DNA from: Nissolia schottii
Lineage: Eukaryota > Streptophyta > Magnoliopsida > Fabales > Fabaceae
Length of the DNA: 64,000 bases
Direction of reading: 5' to 3'
Assembly: GCA_003254905.1 (NCBI GenBank)
Contig: QANU01013744.1
Coordinates: 529,074-593,073, forward strand
Shown: positions 11,552 through 23,208 of the stretch, piece by piece
Numbering within the stretch: the first letter of the stretch is position 1
Layout of the letters: every line of letters begins with the position of its first letter
Program-made: the position numbers and the translations under genes
Notes under the pieces: generated by a model
What the model saw: only the letters and a program-made list of their open reading frames with translations
What the model was told of the DNA's origin: nothing
Databases searched by the model: none

Positions 11552-12954
11552 ATGAGTCGCAAGAGAGACAAACCCTATTCTTCCCGCCACGCGCCCTACG
11601 CCAAGCGCCGTCGTCCTCCGCCGGATCCCGCCGCCGAGGAGGAGGACAGGCCCTCCTTCAGACCAGCGCCGCCGTCCGCTGTGGTGGTGATGGGCCTCCC
11701 TCAGGACTGCTCCGTCCTCGACCTCAAGTCCCGCTTCGAGATCTACGGCCCAATCTCCCGCATCCGCATCGACCGTGACGCCGTCGGCTACATCACCTAC
11801 CGGACCAAGGACTCCGCCGAAGTCGCCATTGCCGCCGGCGCCGACGCTTCCTTCGGAATCACCCTTCACTCCAGAAAGGTGTTGTTTTTTCTCGCCCTCT
11901 TTTCATTTTCCTCTCTCATTCTAGGTTTTCGAAATTCTTTTAAGTCCAAGTCGTGGAACAGCGGCTTTTGGTTGTGAAATTTGAAGATTTTTTCAGTTCA
12001 GTTTGTTTGGAATTTGATGAAAGATTGAAAGTTTGAAACTTATGAAGTTGAAGGCAACCACCATGAACCTGAAAATTGAACCCCTCTAGGTCGTGCAAAA
12101 GTGATTTTCTCGACAAAATTAATAGATTTTTTGCGTTTTTGTTTGGGAATTTTGATGAAAGTTTATAGCTTGAAGTTGAAGACAATATGGAAAACGATAA
12201 TGCCGAAATTGAACATCTCTAAGTCGTGAAAGTTTGATTTCTTTGTTACAATTGACCAATTTAGACTTAATTGTTTGGGTTTTTTTTTTTCTTATGAGTT
12301 TGAAACTTGAAGGCAACAATAATAAACCCTTTAATGTGAACACCTATATGTCGTGCAAGTGTGATTATTTAATGTTGTTAAAATTGGCAAAAATTTCAGC
12401 TCAATTGATTGGGATTTTATGAAAGTTTGAAACTATACACTCGTATAGTTGTGTAGCGGGGACAGCCTCAGGAAGAAGAGCTCAGTGCAATTCCCCGAAA
12501 AGATGTCAGTTGGGAGGGCAAACCTGTCTATACTCGAAGAATAGATTAGTCTCCTCTGGTAACAGGGTTTGGGATACCCCGACAGCACAAAAAAAAAAAC
12601 TTAGTATTTAATTAGTTTCATGCGAAATTGGGGGGAAAAGGGGTTAATTGCATTGCTATGGTACTTTCTGTGCTGGAATTTGAAAAGAGATTGTTTTTTG
12701 CATAATAGGTTCAGGTGTTGTGGGCAACCGACCCTCTTGCAATGTGGAGGGAAGGAGTTGGTAATAGCAACAGGGACAAAGGGTCTACCTCAAAGCTTGT
12801 GCGTGCTGAGGTGCCCTTGAGGAGGCATGGAAGAGGTAACAGGCTCGCTTCAGCTATTGGGAACACCAAAACTAGTGAGGATAGCTCAGGTAGCACAGTT
12901 CTTGAAGTGCCTTTCAAGGGCAGAGAAATTGTTGCATATGATGATATCCTCTAA
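11552..12954 (+). CDS. Small RRM (RNA-recognition motif) protein, At1g27050-like
   Basis: Two exons, 11552-11878 and 12709-12954, joined in phase 0 to 573 nt (190 aa). The N-terminus is basic and proline-rich (MSRKRDKPYSSRH, KRRRPPPDP), followed by one RRM at about residues 43-118: RNP2-like VVVMGL at 44-49, RNP1-like VGYITYRT at 78-85 in a weakened form, and the closing strand KVQVLWATDP formed across the splice. The C-terminus is short, basic then acidic, ending VAYDDIL. RRM proteins bind single-stranded RNA; target and process are unknown. A second in-frame acceptor 6 bases downstream (exon at 12715) would drop two residues (VQ). Exon 1 is markedly GC-rich compared with the rest of the locus. 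It closely resembles what I recall of Arabidopsis At1g27050, including the MSRKRDKPY start. Confidence 0.9.
11985..12435 (+). repeat. Intronic tandem repeat, about 135 bp x 3.3
   Basis: Inside the RRM gene intron, diverged copies start near 11985, 12125, 12259 and 12392. Each has a T-rich start, 'ttgtttggga'-like sequence, 'gaaagtttgaaacttgaag', 'attgaaca-ctctaagtcgtg' and 'gtgatttctttg'. The last copy is partial. Copies differ by many substitutions and small indels. Confidence 0.75.
12450..12599 (+). other. Unrecognised A-tailed 140-bp insertion in RRM intron
   Basis: GC-richer block directly after the intronic tandem repeat. It begins TGTGTAGCGGGGACAG and ends ACCCCGACAGCACA followed by 12 or so A residues. 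The ends are roughly inverted (TGTG-T-GCGGGG against TGTGCTGTCGGGG). The A-tail suggests a retroposed small RNA or SINE; the inverted ends suggest a tiny LTR or MITE. I do not recognise the family. Confidence 0.45.
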
Positions 12955-14936
12955 TTCTGGGAAAACAAGCACGTTTAAAGGATTTATCGTAGTTTGTACA
13001 ATTTATTTGAGTTTTAGGTATTTATAATAGTTCTATTTTTTCTTTAGTATGTTTGTTCAGGAAGAATCTGCTCAATTAATGAGCTGCTAGGAAGTAACTT
13101 GTGGAAGCAAATTTATGTAATTTGGTTTGTGGCTGAGATGTCTAATGTCTGCATCATGGATGAAATGATGCGGTAAAATATTTGGTTTTACCTTGTGCTG
13201 TTGTGTCAGTTCTTTGAATTTGAAGGGGGTAAAATGTTCCTCTATGATTGCTTACGTGCATTTTTGCCACAGAAGGTGGCAAGAAACCTTGGATTGAGTT
13301 TTTTAAAAAAAAAAACAAAAACTTTTTTTACTGATAATTTGTTTTAATCTTTTTTTAAGAGTTTTATTTTTTTGTGTAAGATACTTTTATTATAAGCCAC
13401 TTCAATACCACTTTATTTAAAAGTGATGCGAACTTTTAAGGAAAAAAAAGTTGTATTTTAATTGAGGTTTTGCTAATAAGTGTCCTCGTTAAGAAATCTA
13501 AAGTAGAACGATTTATGAATTTTGATACTTTTTATTGCATTTAAGACTTATTAATTTTGTTTTTCCAATGAAATTATATCTTTTTGGGTCAAGGGCATTT
13601 GTTAGTTAAATTTATTTTAATTTTTAAGTAATTTATTTAAGTTGTATTTAACCACTTGTTTTTCCTTAAATTAAGTATTCTTATTTTAAACCCATCCAAC
13701 CGGCCTTTGTGTTGAATTTAATTCTATTAGGCAGTTTTGCGTAATTATTTTAGTTTAAGTGTTTTATATTGTTGTAGGGACCAATTTTTTTTTTTAATTG
13801 AGATTCAAGTGTGAGTTTAAAAAAAGTATCAAAGTGGTTGATGATTAACTATGTGAGGTGTGGGAGAATCCATAGGCTTTTTGTCATAAACTTTTGCGTT
13901 AAAATGTGATATTTGATCAGCTTGTATAGTTTCTCACTTAGCCATATTTGTTGGATTTTGGTGTGAGGATCTTGAAGAGCTAGTGATATTCTTGTTAATA
14001 CTCAAATGAGCTTTGGCTGAAAGGGGTTAGACATTGATGTGGCCTCACATTTGAGGGGGATTGTTGGGATTCACGTGTACAAATAAAAAATTTATGATTG
14101 TTATATCTAAAAGTTTTTTGAGACGTATTCATGTCGTGTTTGAGTAAAAAATATTTTAAATACTAAATAATTTATAATAATATGGACTCTTTAAAAATTA
14201 GTAAGTATTGACATATAAAAATATTTTAAATATTTCATATATTTTGAAAGTGATTTAAAAAATATTAAAATTAGTAGCTTGATATCAATAAATATATTAT
14301 AAAATTATTATAAATATTTAATTTTATGCTTATACATATCGTATTTATGTCTTATAAAATTTTAAAATTGTTATGTGATCATATCGCATGTACATCTCTT
14401 ATCGTTATCATCGTCCTTCTTTCTTAAGTCACATCACATTTGACTCAAATCAAATTAGTAACTAACTTTTTAATTAATGTTGTCGGATTCGACCCTCAAG
14501 TGAAGGTGAAGTTAATAAATCATCACTTTATTTTTTATCTAATCATCTTATTTGATTTGGAAATATTTGAGCAGTTATTAAGATAAAGAAGTGTATATAT
14601 TGTTACACACACCGCGTTTTCTTAATCACTATCCTCAAAATAAATTGTAAAATGTACCAAAATTTTTTTAATTGAAAAATCTTCCTAGGGTTAGCTGTGT
14701 GTTTTTTACAATTTAATTGGTATGAACAATGATATTCAATAACGTTTGAGTTGCATCATCCATTCATCATTCAACAAATTATTATTATTTTTTTTCTAAT
14801 AAGAAGAGGCCGACAAGGATTCTAAAGTAGCTGCGTAGCAAGTACTAGTTTAAAGTCTCCGTTGGTGGGATAACAGAACACTGAAACAGTGACAGAAGAG
14901 AGAGTTGTGAACGTATCTGTGTCTATTTATGTATTG
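12955..14936. other. Intergenic between RRM and RCC1 genes
   Basis: The first few hundred bases probably hold the RRM 3' UTR. The rest is AT-rich. Around 14050-14080 a purine-rich GAGGGGGATT followed by TGTTGGGATTCACGTG looks like a polypurine tract and LTR start of a lost retrotransposon, but no partner end was found. No gene is seen. Confidence 0.45.
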
Positions 14937-17900
14937 ATGGAACGACGAGATGAAGAAGAAGAGCAACCGGGACAAACAGAGAACGAAGAAGACGATAATA
15001 GGGATCATCAGAAACGAGAAGGAGTATGGAGTTGGGGTGCTGGAACGGAGGGCCAGTTAGGGACGTGCAGGCTTCAGGACGAGCAACTCCCTCAACAAAT
15101 CCTTTCTCTCTCTTCCATCTCCTCCTTTGCCTGCGGCGCCGCCCACGTCATCGCCTTGACCTCTGGTAACTCTCACTCTTCCACACCTATTCTCTTCTAA
15201 TAATATAATTATTCCTCCCTTTTCTTTTTAATTTCAACTTTTATGTCAATACCAAATCATTTTTGAGATTTAACTCTAGATTCAACGGTGTACTGCTGCA
15301 CTTTATTTTTATGCCTCCACTAAACTATGTTTATACTCACCGCTTTTGAAGACATTTTTGTATGATTCTGAAGTGCCTCCCTTGATATATTTTGAATCGT
15401 ACTGTGAATGACAATCTAGCATAAAAGGTTCCATCACTTATAATCAATTATATGATCGTGAAACACATTCAACATGCTGCTCCAAAACCACACAAAAATT
15501 TATCTGAATTTTCAAGTAATGAGCATGAAGGTAGATAGATATGTTTGGTGATGTGATAAGATTTTATTTAATAATAATGATGTAAGCGCATAGAAATTAA
15601 ATTCTATTATATATGTAACTTTTGTGGGGCGAAGGCTACAAGGCAAACGTTTTTTACTAATGTGAAAATACATGAGTAGATGAGTGTACGTATAAAAATT
15701 AAATTTATATTTTTTTATAAAAATAAATGCAGGTGGAAAGGTACTGTCATGGGGTAGGGGCAGTTCTGGGCAGCTAGGTCATGGGGAGGTTGTTAATAAC
15801 GCATTGTATCCTAAGCCTATAACTTCCTTGGACAGTTACTTCATAACCAATGTCTCTGCTGGTTGGAGCCACTCAGCTTTTGTTTCAGGTAAATCAGGTT
15901 TTTGCACTCTTAACTGAAAGTAAAGTGAATTCTTTGAGGCTTGTTCTCTCTTGAAAGTTTGAGAGTAATTAATTATTGTTACCATTTTGGTTTGTTCTTG
16001 ATTGATTGGTTATTACCAGATACCGGGTGCCTGTTCACTTGTGGCGATGGATCTTTTGGTCAGCTTGGGCATGGGGATTATGCCTCACACTGCTCCCCTG
16101 TCAAAGTATCTTCCTTTGATGATCAGAATGTTGTGAAGGTAGCATGCGGCATGCGCCATTCCCTTGTTTTGTTGAAAGGTACAGGATTGGCTAAGTGTGT
16201 GTTTGGTTCTGCGTTTGCAAAATTGATTCTTGATGAAATTGATTTTGTCAGCATTGATTTTGAAGTAAATTGATTTATGTTTGGTATGTTCATTTGAAAA
16301 AGTGATTTTGACAGAACTGATTTGGAGTAACCTAGAAGTAATTTAATATTGCTTTTGGTAGAATTGATTTTAGAAGCTAGAGTTGATTCTGAAAATGATG
16401 ATACTAAAAAACCAAGCAAGATGAAAAGAATGACAAAATTGATTCTAGGCTTACCTCGACGGAAATCCGAACACGCACCAAATCCATTGCCTATAACACT
16501 TGAATTTCTCTATTCTGTAGGAATGTGTGCAATTGTGTTTCTGTGCATGACTTTCAGTTTCCATTCTGATCCCTCTTTTAAGTAACACTGGCTATTTTGA
16601 TTCAGATTGTTCATCAAATCAAGTTTATGCATTTGGCTCTAGGAAACGCGGTCAACTCGGCATCTCCAAAGATAGGATCAAATCTATTAATCTTCCTGAA
16701 GTTGTTAGTGGCTTTGAGGACGTCAAAATCGTTGATATTGCTGCAAATGGAGATCATAGTGCTGCAGTATCTGGTAAATCCAGCACTTTTCCTCTTGCAC
16801 GATATGTGTGTGATCTGCATATTTCTCAACCAGTGAATCAGATAAACTAGGTCATCTGGTGAGACATTCATAGAAAAATAGTTAGCCAAAAGGGTCCAAT
16901 TGTATTCCTTTCTAAACAGTTCCATTATATTTTCTTTTTATCTCTTTCTGTTGCATCAGTTGATGGCCATCTTTACACCTGGGGAAGAGGCTTCAAGGGA
17001 TTTGAAGATGCTCACTCTCCTCAACGCCTAAACACTACATTTAATTTTGCCAAAGTCACTCTGGGATGGAACCATGCTTTAGCTTTGACTGGTATTTATT
17101 CACACTATATATTGAAATTTCATTTTTTCACCTTCCTTCTGTCATTCCCTTGCGAACATGGTCTATGATAGAACACCACGGCGTCATGTGATTCATGTAG
17201 CCGATTCTATATAGTGGAACAAGGCTTAGTTGTTGTTGTTCTGTCGCTTCCTATATATTCAAATTTCATCATGTCCTTCCTTTTGTTGCTTCCCTGTTGA
17301 AAAAGAGTTGATTCTGTTGTTAAATTTGTGTGTAGGTGAGGGAGAGGTTTATATGCTTGGTGGCAACCACCTTGGAGTGCTTAGTGATCATCAAAGTATG
17401 AGCTCACCAAAGCAATTACCTGGTAATGCATCTGAGTACCGTGGATCTTGAAGGCTTCATAATTTATGTACTCTCTTGTTGCATGCATGTCTAATCTTTA
17501 AGAATACCAGTTATTTCCATAGTTAATGCATGGAGTTCCATGTCCATATTTAAATTATATATCCACTGCCATCATCACTAGTAGCATTGACCACATTGCT
17601 GGGTAAAGTTTATATTCAGTAAATGCAAATCAAATATTGTAAACTAGGTTCATCTCTAAGGAAATTCTGTGGACAAGTAGAGAACTATAATGGGTGGAAC
17701 CCAAAAGAGGCAAGCAACTAATGTGTGGAGCCATTAGATCTCATGTAAATTTGTGAGGAGAGAAGCTAAAGAAAAGACATGACAGTGCACAAATTCAGAT
17801 ATAAATTTCTTAGTGTAAGGGGTAAAAAAAAAGCGTGTTTTAGTACTAGTACTGTGTGAAATGTTGTTTTAACACTGCCCTTTTCTTTATTATGCTTTTG

Positions 17901-18291
17901 CAATTTTTGGTAGATTCAAGAGAAGCCAATTTGGAGAAAGTTCCCGGTGTTGATGGGACAAAGATTGTTGATATTGCTACCGGTGCCGAGCACTCAGTCC
18001 TTGTCACAGGCAAGATTTTAGTTCTCTTATTGTTCTTAAGCAAGTTCTCACTGTTACATAATCATGCTGACTTCTTTTCATTCTTATTTTTAATTAGATA
18101 ATGGAGAAATAAAGACATGGGGTTGGGGTGAGCATGGTCAACTTGGCTTGGGAGATACTTGTGACAGAGTCAGTCCTGTTACAGTGAGTCTAGGTTGTGA
18201 TCCCGATGAAGTTGCTTCAATCAGTGTTTACTGTGGAAGCGGGTTCACGTTTGCTTTAACCAAGTTTCTAGATTCTTCTCAAAGTTCATGA
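14937..18291 (+). CDS. RCC1-repeat (seven-bladed propeller) family protein
   Basis: Eight exons: 14937-15165, 15733-15888, 16020-16178, 16606-16773, 16960-17091, 17336-17422, 17914-18009, 18098-18291; CDS 1221 nt, 406 aa. Every intron is phase 1. Intron 7 uses a GC donor (ACAG|GCAAGA); the others are GT-AG. After an acidic N-terminus (residues 1-27) come seven RCC1 repeats with blade cores VWSWGAGTEGQLGT, VLSWGRGSSGQLGHG, LFTCGDGSFGQLGHG, VYAFGSRKRGQLG, LYTWGRGFKG, VYMLGGNHLG and IKTWGWGEHGQLGLG, each followed by a CG/AG-x-x-HS-type strand. Blades 5 and 6 are shortened. RCC1 folds serve as guanine exchange factors or UVR8-type receptors; this one lacks additional domains, so its biochemical role is open. 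Context and content fit Arabidopsis At1g27060. ATG at 14937 is the first in frame; the longer open frame upstream has no ATG. Confidence 0.93.
16195..16478. mobile_element. MITE in intron 3 of the RCC1 gene
   Basis: Left end GTGTGTGTTTGGTTCTGCGT and right end (reverse complement) GTGCGTGTTCGGATTTCCGT are clear imperfect terminal inverted repeats, 284 bp apart, and the inside carries repeated 'aaattgatt' motifs. No convincing target duplication, so the superfamily is unassigned. Splice sites of the intron are not affected. Confidence 0.65.
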
Positions 18292-18477
18292 GATGCTAAT
18301 TTGACGTGCAAGTGTGTCAAAAGAAGTGTTTGGTACTTTGATTGGTTTGAGTTGTGAACTTCTAGTGGCAGTGCTTGGAATGGTGCATGTCAGGAAAGGG
18401 TTCTGACTGCATTGCACAGGGAAGCCATAGGCTCCGCTGGTCCCTCACAAATTTGGGAAGTATGAAGGAGAAGAGGG

Positions 18478-18521
18478 ACATGGATATGGATATGGATATG
18501 GATATGGATATGGGATATGGT
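18478..18521. repeat. (GGATAT)n microsatellite
   Basis: About seven copies of the hexamer GGATAT, the last with a one-base shift, about 190 bases past the RCC1 stop codon and possibly in its 3' UTR. Confidence 0.9.
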
Positions 18522-18637
18522 TCCGCTTCTCAATTCAAATGAGAAGGGGGAAAGAAGTGTAGGAAAGCAATTCAAGTCTAGGTAAGTTATGAGACCTCTT
18601 TTGGGGCATGGGGTGAAGGTGAAACATGCCACTAAGG

Positions 18638-18722
18638 ATGTGTTTAGTATGGTGTAAGGGCGATTATCATAAATCTAATCCTTGAAAAATTGTCCCTTAT
18701 TTTTACCTTATACCAAGCACAT
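18638..18722. mobile_element. Short inverted-repeat (MITE-like) element, 85 bp
   Basis: Left ATGTGTTTAGTATGGTGTAA and right (reverse complement) ATGTGCTTGGTATAAGGTAA are inverted over about 20 bases, with a loop of about 45. It resembles a solo MITE; no clear target duplication. Confidence 0.5.
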
Positions 18723-19456
18723 TTATTCAGTGGCATATTTGTTCAATCCTGGTTTGAGCTTTGAGATTCCTCAATGAACTCCAACCTATCAAATTAACTA
18801 GGTTATCCTTCACCTGAACATTTTCCTTGTAACTCTAGACTCGAGATTTTAATCCATTTAAAATACTGTCGATTCTCCCAAGAGCAAGTGGAAGGAAAGC
18901 CACGCGAATTGTAATTTTTGGCTTCTAATTATAATTTTAATTGATTCAATGTTTAATTGATTCAATGTGAGTGGTACTTTAGAATGTCAAATATCTATTA
19001 TAAGTTGGAAAGCACACCCGCCTTCATTGTTATCAATCTATGGAATATCAGATACCACTGTTTCTAAAGAGCATGAATACTTGAAATTCCATAGCTAAAT
19101 CATTTCTCATCTATTACAATCAATTAAAAAGCATGCCATGAACACCATTGAAACCCGTGAATAAGATCATACTTGCTAATTGCCCACATCTGACTCCTAT
19201 CATTTGATAGGGTGTGGAATTGCTTCACCATTACATGAACAAGTGGAAAGTAATTGAATGGGATTAGTTTGTCATCAGTGAAGATATCTACATCTAAGAG
19301 TGTTACATCTTACAGACTAAGATACACTACATCAAAAGAATCAATGAATTCATCACTGTATATGAGTGAAAAAATGAGAAGTAAAAAAAAAAAATTTTGC
19401 AGGACTAGCCTAATGCATGTTCTACAGATGCTATCACGTGCAACCTCTATGATACA

Positions 19457-22400
19457 TCAATCATGAATGACGAGAAGATTGTTCTCATAGCCATTATTGA
19501 TAACAACAGGCCGCAACGGATCAATTTTCCATTCACCATCTACAACGAACTTGATCTGCAATAGAAAAGCAAATCCATAAATGTCGGCTCTGTATGTATA
19601 TCTTATTGGACACAACATCGACAAATTTAAGAAATCCTTAGTTGATAAATACAGCTAACCTCGTATTTTCCAGGATACAGCTGCAAGCGCACAGAAAATA
19701 TACCAGTACTTGATTTCTCCATCTTCCTCTGCAATGCAATACACTGTTAATTATCATATAAACATGTGCATTGTGCTCAGTATAACTATCAGAAATGCCT
19801 CGAGAGGGTATATTTTTTTTAAAAAGAAATCTTTGGTCACAAAGTAATTATTACGGCATCCCACAATCGAAAGACAAATAAGAAATGATTTTGCAGAAAA
19901 CATTCTCAAAATGGAAAAAACAATTTGGTTTGATGAACCACCTGCAACTGATCCATGAAACCTAGACAAGTAATAGTTGCGCTCCGTCGGGTGAAAAATA
20001 GTGGTTTATGGAAAGAGAAGTTATATATCCTGAGTGTGTTTACTTAAGGTTGTATGTAAACTGTCACCCTCAGATTTGGCACGGCTTTCATGCAACAGTA
20101 ATGAATATTTTCTCAAGGTGAGAACCACGATGAATCCCATAATGAGGTGGGTGGCAACATGAATATTTTTGTTGAACCTATTCACACAAATGGTATTGCA
20201 TAATATTTCTAACAGAACCTAACTAAAAACTTCTCGGAAAGAGGTCAGACCTGGGTAGACCAACCATCAAATGATCCTACTAAAAACACTTCTGAAGCTG
20301 TGTTAGGCCAGACAACACAAGTGGTCTTCAGAATTTGCAAAGCTCTGTGAGCATTATTAATCCTCTTCTGTTTCTCTTCAACAATTTTGTGAGCATCCCT
20401 GGGAGAAACAACACGGTATTGTTAAGATTTAGGCCATAGGAATATATATAATGAATGGAGTGTGGGGATACATTATTGCCAATGCCATCTTTCCTTCTAA
20501 CACTGCCAACTTAGCACGAATTGATCGCAATCTGTCCTGAGCATTCATGATCTCATTTTCCTGGAATTCCCAGGAATCAGAAAGATTTGCTAGATCATCA
20601 GAAGAGCTCTTCTGATCCTACAGAAGAATATACAGCACACAAATCAGGATTAGTCTAAGATCACAGAGAGAGGCCTTCATATTAAAGCCAACAGTAAATG
20701 AAAAACTATTCTAATAACATAGGGCCATTCTAGCTTCCTTTCAGTAAACAAAACTTCATTTGTGGTAGTTAGTAACTACATCTGTTAAATATCATGAAAT
20801 GTGTTCAACGTTACACTAACAACGTATTTCTTCTTGGTTTATCAACCCAGAGAGCCTCTGAAACTATTCACTAACACAAGTCAATGCAAATATACGTGTG
20901 TAAGCTTATGATAAGACTTGAGAGGGAATGTGATACCCAACAAACTGAAATGTTTCCATATTGAATAAAGAACCAAAGATAAAGATTTGTTCCTAGAAAA
21001 TATTGGATAGACTCGTGCCAGCCTAACTGGTAACACAGAACATTCAAGTACATCTCAAAACAGGGGCAGCAAATATACAGACATGTCCATTTATTAGCTC
21101 AATTGTTGTTACACTCACCATCTCTGTTGTAACTTTATCAGCTTTAGATCTCAATGAGTGAAGTACAGAGGATAGCTCTGACTCCAGATACTGGATACGG
21201 GCTTTTATGTCTCTGTGATTTGCATTTCCATCAAGAGAACCCAATCCCATTTCTCTCTTTACAGGTTCACCAGAAGCATCAGGTTGTCCTGAAACTTCAT
21301 TCATGGTTCCTTCCTGTGTTTCACTAGGAGCAATTTCAGCATCTGCATGGTATGACCAAGGAAATCAGTTGATTTGATCCTGATGACAATAATACAAGAG
21401 ACACAATCTGAAAATGTAAAGATTACCTTCAAAATCTGCTTCCGAAAAACCAGTCCTCTGAGTCATCCAACTTCTCCACATGTCTGGCTTAAGTGAGTTT
21501 CTTATATTTTCAGCACCTAATTGAGATATGTGCCGATCAAGTTTGATCTGGAAATCACTAACAGGGCTGCTTTTTGGGATCAATGAGGATGGTCTGCTAC
21601 TATTTTCAAGATCAGTGGCTACCTTCACAACACAAGAGATAGCAAAAGTAATATCCCTATACCCGAATAATTGAATCACTCTCAAGTTCATAGTAAAATA
21701 GCTCATTGACCTGTTGATTGAACAGTGAAGCTAAACCTTAATAAGATTAAACTGACTAATTGAGATAAAATAGAAGAAACACTGAAAATATAAATGTTAA
21801 ATACAAATAGTTCCATTATCTAAATGTTCCAGAACCCCAATGTCAGCTAATCAGTTTTTTTTTTTTTGGCATCTAACCTAAATAGTAATAGAACTTGAGG
21901 AACAACCTAGAGTATTTGAAGGGGATAATATTTACTTACTGCATCAACTGTGGTTTTAGGATCCCATTTGTTTTTATCTTCATTATTTTCAGAAGAAACA
22001 CTTCCTTTTTTCTCTCTGATCCCAAGTCCGAAAGAACTACTCCTCTCTTTCTCCAGCCGATTCAATATACCCTCAATGCCAGACTCCTCAGCTTCAATTT
22101 TCCTGTTAAACAGAAGTTCACACTTTCGACATTGCTCGAACTTCTATCTAATGCATTCATTCAACTATAGGAACAATACAAGGGCAAGATTAAAAAAATG
22201 TCATGATAAAATCTTATTACTGTTTGCAGTACATGGGTGACTGGTCCCTATCTCTTCTTATATCTAAGAAACTAACACATGAGCTCATTGGTCCTGGATC
22301 AAAGGTGCACACACAAAATGTTCCAAATTAAAAATATAAACTTGGGTTCATTGTAAATCCTATATATCTACCATTCAAAACATAATTTAACATTATAAAT

Positions 22401-23208
22401 ATGTAGAAGCTATTAAGAAAAAATAAAAAATCAACGGTTATGTTTCGAATGGTTGATATGTTCTATATGATTTACCACGAACCTTAGTCAACCTAGTCAT
22501 CGTTATTAGGGTTTCAAAATCCTTCTTAGCCCCCCTTAAACAATTCCCTACCCAACTCAAGGCACAAACTTTCAATGCATGAATTCAAAACAAGCACAAA
22601 AGATTACAGAAGGTGCATCATTATAAACAAGATTCTTACACTGATTCAGCTGGTTGATGAGAGTTGTCCTCATAAGAACAAAAAGAAGAAGAAGAAGAAG
22701 AATCAACCCCAGAAGAAGACCCGGTTGCATTGCCATCAACCTCACCACCATCAAAATCGTGACTTTCACGTGACCCATGATTATCCAAATCCCACCCAAA
22801 CGCGAGCCACCCTCCTCTCCTGCCAATGGCCTCTGCCAAATCCACCCTCCCAGCAGCCACCAAATCCTCCCTCGTGGGAAACGCTTCTGGATTCTTCGAG
22901 TTCTGCATAAACTCAAGAACCTCCGCCTCCAGAGGAGAGAAGAACTCTCCCTCCTCCTCCCCCTCCTCCTCGCCCGTGTTGTCCCAGTCCTTGCAGCATA
23001 AACCCTTGTGGGGTTTCTTGCCCTTCTTCCTCCTGAGGGGTTTCCCTTCTTGCAGCACGTGCAGGGTCACGTGGAGCCTCTTCGTGGAAGTGGAGCCTAA
23101 CGGGAAGAAAAGGGATTGGGTAAGAAGAGGAGGAGGGGTCAAATGGAAGAGGGTGTGGTGGGGGAAGAAGAGTAGGAAAGGGGAGGGTGCGGTGGTGAGG
23201 GAGTGCAT
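19457..23208 (-). CDS. PTST2-like starch protein (coiled coil plus CBM48)
   Basis: Eight exons on the minus strand: 23208-22640, 22102-21940, 21622-21427, 21342-21119, 20617-20472, 20398-20251, 19728-19660, 19555-19457; all GT-AG; CDS 1614 nt, 537 aa. The N-terminus (about 1-45) is rich in S/T/P/L and poor in acidic residues, as in a plastid transit peptide. A low-complexity acidic/serine part follows (EEEGEEEGE, six-serine run). Exons 4-6 encode charged helical sequence likely to form coiled coils (about 330-455). The C-terminal CBM48 (about 459-537) keeps the glucan-binding positions W479 (FDGW), W514 and K515 (DGEWK) and the NNGYENN turn. Family role: PTST2/FLO6 proteins bind malto-oligosaccharides and SS4 in the chloroplast stroma and help start starch granules. 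Convergent with the RCC1 gene. Orthology to At1g27070 (PTST2) rather than PTST3 rests on neighbours. Confidence 0.92.

Larger units (their letters stand above)
18292..19456. other. Convergent intergenic between RCC1 and PTST genes
   Basis: Holds the 3' ends of both genes, a hexanucleotide microsatellite and a short inverted-repeat element (listed separately), then AT-rich sequence with an A-run at 19383-19394. No other gene is seen. Confidence 0.5.

Noticed and set aside
14889-14936. N-terminal extension of the RCC1 protein by 16 residues
   Set aside because: The extended frame begins at GTG, not ATG; the first in-frame ATG is at 14937.
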